The translations under genes were made by a program, and so were the position numbers. 64,000 bases of DNA from Gordius sp. MW1 (taxonomy: Eukaryota; Nematomorpha; Gordioida; Gordea; Gordiidae): positions 3,292,501 through 3,356,500 of the forward strand of contig OZ038528.1 in assembly GCA_964036665.1 (NCBI GenBank). The letters are read 5' to 3'. The notes under the pieces were generated by a model. It searched no databases. It was not told where the DNA came from and worked only from the letters and a program-made list of their open reading frames with translations. Shown here in pieces: positions 1-10,220 of this stretch. The number at the start of each line of letters is the position of its first letter. Within the stretch, counting starts at the first letter, position 1.

Positions 1-25
1 GGAAGTTTTTAAAATAATTTCATAC

Positions 26-227
26 CTTATCACCGCTAATATTTTCCTTTTCCTCCTCTTCTTTTACCACTTGCAAGGATTTACCCTTCCCAGCGGGACC
101 TATATTTTTTTCAAACTCCGCAATTTCTTGCATATATTTTTTCTGGATCGCGTCCATCTCATCTACTGGCATACTATTTATACCAAAATTTTCAATTAAA
201 AACATCCACACCCACACAATTTTCATG
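26..227 (-). CDS. Exon of unrecognised gene, duplication copy 1 (gene runs off the left edge)
   Basis: An open exon of about 67 codons reads leftwards and ends at a good donor (GATAAG|GTATG). A possible acceptor (TTCAG) lies just before its first ATG, so it may be an internal or a first coding exon. The C-terminal half is helical and charged (MDAIQKKYMQEIAEFEKN), followed by a Gly/Lys stretch and an acidic run KEEEEKE. A second copy at 14577-14776 has lost 4 bases before the acidic run and is frameshifted, so this copy looks like the intact one. The downstream exons lie outside the window. I do not recognise the family. The parallel locus at 10.9-14.8 kb suggests, as inference only, that an IBD-like exon follows. 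Confidence 0.45.
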
Positions 228-736
228 CTGAATTTTTAAGTAATTTTTTTAAAGCTTTATATATTTTCCAAAAATTTAAAATATAGAGCATTTTAGGGAT
301 CTCATTTTTTAAAAAAGGCGGTTTTCCTGTAATATAAAATGGTGAATTTTTTGCCTAGAATAACAAGCTCCTCCTAGGGATTAATAGTAATTTTCTGATG
401 TGTTCCAAACATATGGTGGTAAAATTCATCTTGTATAATAGAAATATAAGCATAGGAATAACACATTTATGATCAGGTTCGGGTGTGTGAGTAATAATAG
501 ATTAAGCATTTTTTCCTATTAGCAGTCATGTCAATGTATATTGATTGTTACACGCTGAGTATTAAGTTACAATAAAGTAATTTATATGTATACCGCTTTC
601 TAGAAATCACATTATTTTTCAAGTAAAACTAATTGTAATTAGGAAACTGTAATGTTGATGATGGCAAATTGCCTATTAATCCATTTATTCGTTTTCACTC
701 TAAAAATTTATTTGATTTTACTTAGCATTGAAATTA

Positions 737-883
737 CGGGGGGAGGGGGGCAATAATAATTTAGGGAGGGGCAAAGTGAACATTTCTTCAAATTTTAGCC
801 ATAATTTTATTAAATTTCAACCTATTTTTGGATTTAGATAAGGGCAGCCGCCCCTCTCTGCCCCCCCCCCGGGTACGCCCATG
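737..883 (+). mobile_element. hAT-MITE family A, 5'-truncated
   Basis: Family A is a roughly 150-bp non-autonomous element. A full copy begins CATGGGCGTAGCCAGC and ends TGGCTACGCCCATG. Inside it are G tracts followed by CAATAATGATTTAGGGAGGG, and C tracts before the right end. This copy lacks the left terminus. It is shared with the duplicate at 15266-15401, so it inserted before the duplication. Confidence 0.7.
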
Positions 884-1083
884 CATATTATATGATTTTG
901 TATTAATCACCTATATAAGAACTTGTAAAGCCAAAAATGGTTTTTCAGAAAAATTTTATTTTAAATATTATCAACTAATTGAATCTATTTTTTAAATTAT
1001 ACAAGATATTAAGGCAAATTTCTCACCTAAAAATGAATTTTTTAATTGAATCCAATATTTTACTGATATTATTGTTAGGACAT

Positions 1084-1339
1084 CAGGGGCTTACGCAGGA
1101 TTTTCTGCGAGGGGGGGGGGTTTAATAAAAATCATTTTAATTTTACAGGAAAAATATATTAACGCTTAAAAATACTTAATTGTTAAAAATAAGTGTTCCT
1201 CATAGTTAATTAAGTAACACTCATTTCAGAATATTTATTATATAATGCGATATTAGAAAAAAAAATATTTTTCGAAATCCGAGGGGGGGGAGGTTTGAAC
1301 CCTAAGACCCCCCCCCCCCCCCCCTTGCGTACGCCACTG
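1084..1339 (+). mobile_element. hAT-like MITE with CAGGGGC/CACTG ends
   Basis: The element begins CAGGGGCTTACGCAGG and ends GCGTACGCCACTG, an imperfect terminal inverted repeat. Flanks are TAGGACAT and TAGGACGT (8 bp, one mismatch), as expected for hAT transposition. The orthologous place in the duplicated segment near 15590 is uninterrupted, so the insertion came after the duplication. Confidence 0.7.
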
Positions 1340-1633
1340 TAGGACGTACATAATTTATATCTCATTAACAAGGAAGGGCATCATAATATAATGTTTTTTT
1401 AAATAATATTTTAGGTAAAGGAGTTAGAAATATTTAAAATTCAGTAAATTTGATAACTTATGGCAGACAACTTCCCCTTTAGCCGGTTTAAGGTCTTTCT
1501 CCACTAAATAAAAATTGATGTGATGTTTTTTAATAGATCTGTGTGTCTCGTAAAAAATATTAAAATGTTAACAACTACGAAATTGAAGCCTGATATGATG
1601 TTAATCCGACTATTTAATTTTGTCGTTTAGAGG

Positions 1634-1892
1634 TAGTTCTGTACGGGCACCGGTCAAACTAGCAGAAAAAAGCAGCCAAATTGGTCAGAATTGATCAAGA
1701 TTGGTCAGGATTTAACATAGAATTTAAGTTTTAACCTATAATTATGCTGTAATTTAGGGTTAGGGTTATAATTATGCAGTACTTTAGGGTTAGGGTTATA
1801 ATTATGCAGTACTTTAGGGTTAGGGTTGGGTTTATTGTTTCGACTTTTTCTGTTACTTTTTCATCATTCTGCTACTTTGACCCCGATTCGTT
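1634..1892. mobile_element. MITE family H carrying TTAGGG-containing tandem units
   Basis: The outer arms are imperfectly inverted: a left arm with CGGTCAAACTAGCAGAA and a right arm whose complement contains GGTCAAAGTAGCAGAA. Between them lie three short tandem units of about 31 bp, each with TTTAGGGTTAGGGTTATAA. A second copy lies at 18990-19237, in an intron of the MLCK-like gene. Confidence 0.55.
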
Positions 1893-2449
1893 CTGTATTA
1901 TTCAATTATGCTATGCTAAAATATGCTTAGCTTGGGAAGGGCAAAGGTTGAGGTATACTTAAGTTATCTTTATAAAAGAATGTTTTTGTCTGACTACGAA
2001 AAAAATGTTTTAATTGCTATGCAATAAAATTTAAAATATACGATTTAGAATTACGGAATTTTGCACCAGCCTTCCCCCACCTATTTAAATTACTAACTAT
2101 TTTACTAAATTCTAGATTAATCCGAAAGGTAGCAGTGTAACAACAGGTGACGCAAAGAGGTTTTTCTCAAAAACGACTGAAAATTGAAACATATTTCAAA
2201 TTAAATTTAAAAGATTGTTGGGATAAATCAGCTGATAAAAAATTTCATCATTTCCTCTTCCTTAATTAATTAATTATTCTCGTTCAAAAATTTAATCCGC
2301 ATTTCCGACCTGCTTTTTTTATTCAATATTTATGTATCCTCAACCAGCATAATACGAACATTATAATGATGATTTTGATTTTATTCGAAAGGCAATTGAA
2401 ATTACCGATTTGCGTTTACAAAAAGCTTCGATCAAATTTTTGTGTCTTA

Positions 2450-2545
2450 AATCAGCCCCCATTAGGGGGTTTGGGGTCGGAGCCCCCAACGGGGGAGCGA
2501 AGCCCCCAGTTACGCCCGAAGGGCGTATTAATTGCTAGGCAATTT
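2450..2545. repeat. GC-rich CCCCC/GGGGG palindromic cluster (family G, copy 1)
   Basis: About 75 bp of interleaved short inverted repeats (GGGGGTTTGGGG, GGAGCCCCCAACGGGGGAGC, GAAGCCCCCAG) stand in very AT-rich DNA. They are followed at once by an ATTGCTAGGCAATTTA palindrome. A larger relative lies at 6290-6440, near the same palindrome. Confidence 0.5.
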
Positions 2546-2796
2546 ATTTTTTTAAACGATAATCAATTCGGGGAAGGGAGTATCTGTAGTGACGTCAATT
2601 TAATCAATACGAATTGACGCCATGACTTTATTCGATTCCTTTTCCTAGAATATCACGCGCTATGACGTTAATCGATATTCCTTCCTATAAACTTAGCCCT
2701 ATTATTAGATCTTCCGAGAAAATCATCGATTTTCTAATGATTTATGTTAATTATTATTGATTTCTTGGTAATTTGGATTACTCACCATATCATCCC

Positions 2797-2804
2797 TATA
2801 TAAA
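2797..2804 (+). promoter_or_regulatory. Candidate TATA box of PNP
   Basis: TATATAAA lies 123 bp upstream of the proposed PNP start codon, a distance compatible with a 5' UTR of roughly 90-100 nt. In AT-rich DNA such a motif can occur by chance. Confidence 0.3.
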
Positions 2805-2926
2805 CATCTTAACACAGTTTTGTAATATTTACACTCTTTGTTCGCCGGGTAATAAAATAATAACATCAAGATATTAAACATATCAAGCCATAAAACTAAA
2901 TTTGCTGTTTATTGTTTTCACTTGAA

Positions 2927-4544
2927 ATGACCCAAGCTCCTATAAATAAGTATTATATTTTTTCAAATTTCCTATTAGAATATAAATAAATAGCTTTGAT
3001 CGAGCGGCCGATATTAGCATAGTCTATCAGCATGCAGAAAGGATTGCAAATACTATCAAGCAAAAAATCAATTCCAAATTTAATCCATCTATAGGAATAA
3101 TATGTGGATCTGGATTAAATCCCTTATCGGAAATTGTCGAAAAAAATAGCAAAATAGTCATACCTTATGATGAAATTCCCGAACTCCCTAAAAGCAAAGG
3201 TTGTATAATGTAATTTTTAATTCAGAATAATATTTTTATGCAATAAAATATTGTAAAGATTATATATATTAACACATATCGATGAAGATAATTATAAATA
3301 AATAATAGCAAATTTTACCTCGTGAATATCTAATATTAAATTTTTGTTAAATAGTTGAGGGTCATTTTAATTCTATTATTATCGGCCAAAATTCCAATCA
3401 ACATATTATATGCTTTGAGGGAAGATGTCATTTTTACGAAGGTTACCCCATGTGGAAAGTAAATTACATTTCCTTTTTGCAAAATACCCTCTCAAATTAT
3501 AGGTAACTCTATCAGTGCGCGTTATGAAAATTCTGGGAGTCAAAACATTGTTTATAACAAATGTCTGTGGTGCAGTCAATCCAGATTACAGCCTCGGGGA
3601 TATTGTTATAATCAAAGACCATATTAGTATGCCAGGAGTGGCAGGATTTAATCCATTGGTAGGAGAAAACGATGAAAGGTAATTATAATTTGTAATAAAG
3701 ATTAGATCGCAGAACTAGCATCTCACATACATCGCTTTTGGCAAAATTAGGATTTCGCTCAATTTTAAGACACACAATTTGTAATTATCATTTTTTTGTT
3801 ACAAGTGTCGAAAATTAATTTATTATTTTTAACCCGACCTTTGTGTTATAATGCAAGAATTTGATAGTAATGTCGCAACAATTACACACATACATAGATG
3901 GGGTCCACGATTCCCCCACTTATTCGATGGGTACAATATGGAACTGCGGAAATTATGCGCCCGCGCCGTTAAAGATTTGGGGTTGCCATGTTACGAAGGA
4001 GTATATTGCATGTTTTGTGGCCCTAGTTATCAAACTAGAGCCGAAGGCAAAATGGTTCACATCAATGGAGGAGATCTAGTGGGTAACGTTTTAATTTTAT
4101 AATTAAAAGCAATTAAAGAATTTTCCGGATTTTTATCACTTTTGCCATTCGTTTGATATTTTTAACATTTATTTTTGCACTTTCATAATAATAGTATAAT
4201 TTGAATCTTTCTAGTTTTTGTATTAATTGAGATTTTTTAAAAATCTTATGCGCAACTCGAGATTTAATTATAATTATGAAGGTATGAGCACGGCCCCAGA
4301 AGTTGTTGTTGCTAATCATTGTGGAATAAAAGTTTGTGCCTTAAGCTTGATTGCTTCCCGCATGGATTATTACCAAAATATCAACCAAGATGCTGATTGT
4401 CATCGAAATGATTCTCTCGGAGAAAAAGGCGATGTAAAATCTCAACAGGATATTAAGCATAACGATGTGGTGGAAATCGGAATTGCAGGAGCAATTAAGA
4501 TGGCCAAAATTATTGAAATAGTCATATCTAAGCTAAATATATGA
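2927..4544 (+). CDS. PNP: Purine nucleoside phosphorylase
   Basis: PNP cleaves purine nucleosides with phosphate to give base plus ribose-1-phosphate in purine salvage. Exons are 2927-2949, 2994-3199, 3355-3458, 3503-3678, 3898-4082 and 4282-4544. Phases agree at every junction and give 318 residues, against 289 in human PNP. Family landmarks are IICGSGLN (phosphate loop), [43 protein letters not shown] and GMSTAPE. Phosphate-site residues equivalent to Ser33, His64, Arg84, His86 and Ser220 are present. The base-site residues Glu201 and Asn243 of human PNP appear as Gln and Ser. The C-terminal region carries about 20 extra residues. Introns 1 and 3 are only 44 nt long. The first 23-bp exon is the least certain part: it opens with MTQAPIN and joins in frame. 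Confidence 0.9.
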
Positions 4545-4694
4545 GGAAAGTTAATGTCCTTTCCTTATAATACAATATTATGTATCAAATCTAGGGCACT
4601 TAATTTTATATAGATTTACATATTTGTTAAATAATTAATTCTATAACACAAAAATGTTAATGATATGTTATCCAATATGGCACCAAAAAATAAC

Positions 4695-4700
4695 AATAAA
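4695..4700 (+). terminator. Candidate PNP polyadenylation signal
   Basis: AATAAA lies about 150 nt after the PNP stop codon and just before the 3' end of the convergent EF-hand gene. It is placed by position only. Confidence 0.35.
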
Positions 4701-4732
4701 GATTTGTTATATTAGTATATAATAAATAGTAT

Positions 4733-4997
4733 TTAGCATAACAAATTTTCTGGTAAGTTACCGAGCCACAATGCTATTTCTTCCCTTTGAAACATGCCAT
4801 CTTTGTTTTTATCACATAATTTAAGCATCAATTTTCGGAATTTCTCTATTATTATGGCACTTTCAGTTGCATCAATCTATAACAATCATGTTTTCAAGCA
4901 ATGATCTGGGTAAAATACAGATATGTACATTTATAGTGTATAATATGTCTCTAATGAATGCTATTAATTCGCTCCCAGATATGATCCCATTTTTATC
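4733..4997 (-). CDS. C-terminal exons of an EF-hand calcium-binding protein (partial)
   Basis: Two phase-0 exons are visible: 4997-4929 (acceptor TTGCAG, donor GTACAT) and 4876-4733, separated by a 52-nt intron. Exon 1 begins inside one EF hand (DKNGIISGSELIAFIRDIL). Exon 2 contains a complete loop, DKNKDGMFQREE, with Asp, Asn, Asp, Gly and the final Glu in the canonical positions. It ends LGNLPENLLC-stop. The pairing of hands resembles the calbindin/secretagogin group, but the match is too short to name it. I could not find upstream exons between 5 and 10 kb. The gene is either widely split or a surviving 3' remnant. It is convergent with PNP. Confidence 0.6.
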
Positions 4998-5078
4998 CTG
5001 CAATTTAAATATTAAAAATTTCAGTAAATATTTACTTTGTCATAATGATCAAGTGTTAAAAGTTTTGTAGCTTAGCAC

Positions 5079-5250
5079 CAGTGGCGTAGCTAGCCTTTTT
5101 GCCTTGGGGGGGGGGGGGGGTGAGCTGGTCAGGCCATGGAGGGGACAAAAAAATTTAACTAAAACTTCCCTTAAAAATTAAAAAAAAAAATTATGTTTTG
5201 CCCCCCCCCCTAATCCAAAACGATACGATCATGCGCCAAACGCAAATGAA
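5079..5250 (+). mobile_element. hAT-type MITE fragment (CAGTGGCGTAGCTAG end)
   Basis: The left end reads CAGTGGCGTAGCTAGCC, followed by a G run and a C-rich stretch like family A/B elements. The right terminus is not recognisable. Confidence 0.4.
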
Positions 5251-6289
5251 ATTTTTCCCTCATAACCGTTGGACAAACTTCAAATTCCGCTACTTTTGTG
5301 TATTCTTTATAATAACATTACACTGGTATGTCTTAGACCCTCATGTTTATAGGGCATAAAATAAATAAAATTATTCATAAATAAAACAAGTAATGTAGTT
5401 GAAACAATATTGAAAATTTCACTTAATATAATAAGTTTTTGTATAAATGAATTGTAAGGGCACAAAGTGGAACGGGGATATTGACAAGAAATCTAATACA
5501 TTTTAAAGATAATACAAACAAATAGTAAAATAAAAATATTTTATTGCCATAACCCCCAAAAATCTTGGCCATATATATAACAAATTTTAATTTTCCATAT
5601 GCAATATTGGCAGCATTTATATTAGCAAAACAATGAGAACATTTAAAAGCCTTTTTTAAGGCTAGATCCACAAAAGACGTAATTATAACATAAAATAAAA
5701 AATTATTAATTATAAAATTTAAATTCGTTCGAGAATGAGTATTTAGAAGTTATTGCCCCTGATGATATTATAGATATGTTTGCACAACCCCTCCCCCCCC
5801 CTTTTTACACCACCTAAAAAATAAAATGAACTAATAAATTTAACGGCTAAATGAATGCGCAGAACAACCTAGCGTCCAAAGATAAACATCATTAATTGAA
5901 AGTTTTGATGCGTTAACAATTGTCTATAAAATTCAGGAATTGGTTATTAATATTAATTTATCAAACTTTTGATGGGATATCACTAATAAAGGGGAAATAA
6001 TGGTGTACAAACTATGTTTTGGAAAATCATTGGCTTTATGTGCATGTGGTACATAAAAATATGCAAGATATGTTAAACAATAAGCATATGAGGAGATGGA
6101 CAATTAAATTGAATTGAGGATCGAATTTTCGTATATTTAATAATATTTTAATATATTTTGAAAGTGTTAAAAAGTTTAAAAGCAAGTTTAAAAGCTTAGA
6201 TAATTTTTCATTAAATATTAAAATTAGTCTTTTAATAGTAGTTCATTACGCCTTTTACTCGATGTTGCAAACGAATTTATAAAAATAGC
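5251..6289. other. No gene recognised
   Basis: AT-rich intergenic sequence. An 82-codon open frame at 5423-5671 (- strand) has low-complexity composition, no splice context and no recognisable domain. I see no RNA gene or element ends. Confidence 0.4.
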
Positions 6290-6440
6290 GTAACTGGGGG
6301 TTTCGTTCCCAGACCTCTGCTGGGGGCTCCGCCTCCAGTCCCCCGTTTCCTCGGGGCTCAGCCCTCAGACCCCCGTCCCTAAACTTCTATCACCTGGGGG
6401 CTCCGCCCTCAGACCCCCATTTAGCTCAGGACAGTCCCTG
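6290..6440. repeat. GC-rich CCCCC/GGGGG palindromic cluster (family G, copy 2)
   Basis: Repeated modules of the type GGGGGCTCCGCCC...CAGACCCCC occur three times in about 130 bp, beginning AACTGGGGGTTTCG. The complement of the copy at 2450 shares AACTGGGGGCTTCGC. TTGCTATGCAATTTAT follows at about 6512. Confidence 0.5.
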
Positions 6441-6539
6441 CTTCGCATATCTTTGCTTCAAATCCTCATACACATCGATCACTCTTTTTTACTTCGTATA
6501 AACAAAGCATATTTGCTATGCAATTTATGTTGGAATCGT

Positions 6540-7440
6540 CATAATTGCGTAACCTAGCCCCCTTTTCCTGGGGGCCATAAATTGCATAGCAAATACTATT
6601 GGCAAAAGCTAAAGTTCATGCCCGACTTGACTCAATCTATAGTTATACACCTCTTTCTCATGCATTAATTTAAAAAAGCGATAACCTAATATACCCAATA
6701 CAAATAGATAGGGAGGACAACGGACAACGGACAACGGACGGACAACGGGCAACCAAAAACGAGCCCATAAATTGCATAGCAATTAATAAAAGTTTTACCT
6801 ATTGCCTAGTTTAACCCTGTACTAATTTAAAATAAATAAAAAATAAATTGCATAGCAATTAAAATAAAAATAGCAATTAAAAGATGTCACAGGTATCATA
6901 AGGATATATCAAATAATTTACATGTTTTAAATTGTTCCATTGGTCAGTACCAACAGATGGTCTATTAATCAATGTTGGTCAAAAAAAACGAGAGAAAAAA
7001 ATCACACTTTGGCCAATGGTCATTTTTTCATTGGTCAGCAGCTAGCGGAAAATCAATTAATTGGCATAGCAATTAATAATACAGTAATAAAAAGTAACAA
7101 TTAATAAAAAAAAAAAACTAACTTTATTAATGGAAAATTTAAAAAGAGGCTTACGACGAAACTAGCAGCGACATGCATTAGCTCCGCTATTGCCTGTTAC
7201 GACCGCGCATCTAAAAATATCACAGGTATCGTAAGCATATCCTAAAATTTGCAAGTGCTAAATTGTTCCATTGGTCAGCAGCCAGCGGACGGCCAAAAAA
7301 CCATATTATCAATGGTAGTAACAAAAACAATATATTAATTTAAAAAAAAGAATAAAAAAAAATTTGGCCTCTCCGTGATTTGAACCCCACCTCTGGAGAG
7401 GCATAAGCGGGGGGGGGGGGGGGGGCAGGGACCCATATCA
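6540..7440. repeat. Composite repeat block (family F) with ATTGCATAGCAAT motifs
   Basis: The block contains (CGGACAA)n-like microsatellite at 6716-6750, several AATTGCATAGCAATT motifs, and tandem, diverged modules containing CATTGGTCAGCAGCCAGCGG. The same modules occur in the opposite orientation as an array at 51640-52440. Confidence 0.55.
7366..7409 (-). other. tRNA-like 3' half (degenerate)
   Basis: The complementary strand has a T-arm-like segment (GTGGGGTTCAAATCAC) enclosed by GCCTCTCC/GGAGAGGC arms. It is a diverged copy of the segment at 8343-8440. The upstream half is replaced by a G run. It is probably part of a tRNA-derived SINE, not a tRNA gene. Confidence 0.3.
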
Positions 7441-7475
7441 GTAGAGGCATAGGCCCTTCTAGGGGAGGGCATAGG

Positions 7476-8176
7476 TAGAGCCCTGCACGGGCCGTCCGAG
7501 GCCCGGCCCGAGCTCGGGCAAATTTTAAAACATTGATCGGGCCTCGGGCTTGGGTCGGGCCTGATGGGCCAGCCCGACCCGAGGTCCGAGCCCGAAAAAA
7601 AGTTTGAATAAATATTAATCCAAAATATAATTACAATACAAGATAATCCTCCTACAAATAAATATTTAGAATTTTACTACCCCCCCTCCACCACCTCATA
7701 TTAAATTCTTGGTTAGCAGTTTAGGGCTATCTATGCTAGTATGACTTTGACTATGAGTGATGATGAAATATTTAAAACAATAAGTGTAGATTAAGCTTAA
7801 AAGCAAAAATAATGGTAGCTATTTTGAACAATAGAGTGAGTATGATTTATTATTAGGGGTATTATCAACATACAAATATTAGGAGGAAGGTAGAGGGGGT
7901 TTGGATTTGATGTAGAACTTGAATCAAGAACGCCACCCCCTACATAATTTTTTTTGTATCTGAAATTTTCAGTATCGTAATATATTTATAAATAAATTTT
8001 TGAAATAAAATTGGTACAAATTTACATTTTTACAAAAGTCGGGCCGGGCTCGGGCTCGGGTCGGGCCTGAGTGAAAAAACAAATCGGGCTCGGGTCGGGC
8101 TCGGGCAAAAAATAAAAAAAATGTTTCGGGCTCGGGTCGGGCTCGGGCCGATAAAATTCAATTTTGCAGGGCTCTA
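7476..8176. mobile_element. Non-autonomous hAT element, family D (701 bp)
   Basis: Terminal inverted repeats are TAGAGCCCTGCA and TGCAGGGCTCTA. The element is flanked on both sides by GGCATAGG (7468-7475 and 8177-8184), a perfect 8-bp target duplication. Sub-terminal regions are built from short GGGCTCGGGTCGGGC repeats in inverted orientation, and the interior is AT-rich. No transposase frame is visible. Confidence 0.85.
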
Positions 8177-8189
8177 GGCATAGGGTAAT

Positions 8190-8540
8190 CAATGTTAGCC
8201 AAAAAAACGAAAAAAAAATTAGATTCACATTTCGGCCAATGGTCATTTTTTTCCATTGGTCAGCAGCCAGCGGACGGCCAAAAAGTCATATTATCAATGG
8301 TATTAACAGGAACAATATATTAATTTAATTTTAAAAAAAAATTTGGGCCTCTCCGGGTATCGAACCCCATATCTAGAGAGGCATAAGCGTTCGACGTGTG
8401 TAGATGCGGTGCGTTACACGTTAGGTGCGTGACTTCAGAAAATGGAAAGTGAGCCCATAAATTGCATAACAATTAATATCATCCGGGGGAATAACATTTA
8501 TAAAGTCACGTTCTAAGCTGAATAAAGGTAAGGAAGATAA
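8190..8540. repeat. Family F module with tRNA-like segment
   Basis: This continues the block interrupted by the hAT element: CCAATGGTCATTTTTTTCC, CAGCAGCCAGCGGACGGCC, then a tRNA-like stretch and AAATTGCATAACAATTAATA. Confidence 0.5.
8343..8440 (-). other. tRNA-like segment, possibly SINE head
   Basis: The minus strand contains a perfect RNA polymerase III B box, GGTTCGATACC (8356-8366), in a T-arm-like hairpin. Preceding it are segments that could be anticodon and D arms, and a T run follows. A complete acceptor stem of a functional tRNA cannot be formed, so it is called tRNA-derived. Confidence 0.35.
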
Positions 8541-8864
8541 CCTATCTTGTCCAATTGTGGAACGAAGATAGTTTTAATCCATTTTAGCAATGAGAACGGT
8601 CCTTCGTATGAACACAAAGTTATTGGGATTGTTAAAATTATTTTAATCGAAATAATAAAATTTGGAAGCACTATTGAGGGCAAAATTTTAATAAGTAAAA
8701 AAATATCATTGCATTTTATTCTATTCGAAGTAAAGAATTATAATATATTACATAATTTTTTGCCATTATTATTTCGGCATCTTGCAGTTTTAATTCATAA
8801 TGGTTAATTACTTCTGATAAAAGAGATTTGTCGCAAAAAGGGGATGAAGGGGTTAAACCTTCCA

Positions 8865-8998
8865 AGGGCGTAGCCAAGGGGGGTGGCAGGGAAGGGAGGC
8901 CGCCCCCCCCTCTAAATCCAAAAATTTGTTGAAATTTATTAAAATTATGGCTGAAATTTGGAAAAAGATGATTTTGCCCCTCTCTAAATCATTATTGC
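8865..8998 (-). mobile_element. hAT-MITE family A, end-truncated
   Basis: It starts GGGCGTAGCCAAGGGGGG and reads through CCCCCTCTAAATCCAAAAATTTG to CTAAATCATTATTGC, the reverse orientation of the family A consensus. The distal terminus is missing. Confidence 0.6.
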
Positions 8999-9540
8999 TT
9001 TTCTCTGCATTCTAAGGACCTATATAAATTACGATTAATTTTCGAAAATCTTATGTTTAATTCTGCTATTATTCTATCAATGATAGGATAATATAAATCA
9101 ATTTTGAATCAATTAATGAATTGGTAGATTCGAAAGAGTAAAAAGTGTCATACTTTTTTGGTTTTTTAATACGTTTAGAAGGTACCAAAACAAAAATTGA
9201 AGCTAAATATTTTGCCTTATTATAAAGAATAGTGATCCTCATTTCTAATACCATTTAAAGTAAGCTATTAACCGTTGAAATTGCATTTATTAAACAAATA
9301 TTTGGGCTTTATATAATAATTAAAAGTTATATTCAAAAACAAATAATTATAATCTTCATATTTTTCTTAATTAAGATAAAATAATGGCTTACGGGGCCCA
9401 AGGGGCTAAGATTTTTCCCTTGGGGGGGGGCCCATGGGGCCCGGTTTTTGCTCTTGGGGGCCACTGCTAAGCACGTATTCATCCTTATTCTTTGAGTGCA
9501 CAAACGTTATAACCCTTTCAGGACAATTTATTAGATTCAG

Positions 9541-10212
9541 GCGGCGCGTAGTCAGGATTTTCTCAAGGGGGTAGAAAATTTTCAATTTTTTTAAAAACAT
9601 TTTTATTTCAATAATATAAATACGTAAGCGGTGTATAAAAATAGTCGCTATAAACAATTTTTAATTTTCTTTTGCCAAATAAGACATCAAGAATTTCATC
9701 AGGACCTGGGGCTAACTCCCGATGAATGAATCGTTAAAAGCGCCAAACCATTTAATCTAAAGTGTTTTATGATGCTGTTAACATACAAAAATATACATAC
9801 GGCTGCTGGTTTGATGATGATTTTGAATCCAACATTAAATAAAAAAAAAAATTAACATTTTACAAATTCTAATTATCTCTTAATAAACTAAAAGAGACAA
9901 ACCATTTGACAAATCCTCTGAAATTATTATAGTTGGTTAAAGTTAAATTTATATATATATACAGGAAGATAACATAAATATTAGTAGTCAACGCTCGCTC
10001 ATTGCTTAATTATGTTAAAATTGGGTTAGGAGGGTGAAGCTTTTAGTCGAAAATTAAATTTAAAAATTGAATGTTTATAATATTATGGTTCCAGACTTTT
10101 ATTAATGTCTCAAAATCTTCTATGCAACTAAACTATATTATTTTTTAATCAAAAAATTTTGGTCAAGGGGACAGAAAATTCCCGCTTTCTGCCCCCTTGG
10201 CTACGCGCCTGC
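9541..10212. mobile_element. MITE family C (AGGCGCGTAG ends)
   Basis: The left end is GGCGCGTAGTCAGGATTTTC. The right end is CCCCCTTGGCTACGCGCCT, an imperfect inverted repeat. The right half (10016-10205) is repeated almost unchanged at 13310-13500. No clear target duplication is visible. Confidence 0.5.
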
Positions 10213-10220
10213 ATTAGCGA

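Larger units (their letters stand above)
1..1450. repeat. Segmental duplication, copy 1
   Basis: This segment aligns with 14575-15680 through coding and non-coding sequence. Landmarks include the exon, TATGTATACCGCTTTCTAG, the truncated hAT-MITE, and TAATATTTTAGGTRAA near the right end. Copy 1 carries an extra insertion (1084-1339) that is absent from copy 2. The left limit is cut by the window edge. Confidence 0.75.

Noticed and set aside
4113..4319. Minus-strand frame opposite PNP
   Set aside because: It covers a PNP intron and exon start on the other strand; low-complexity Lys/Ile composition.
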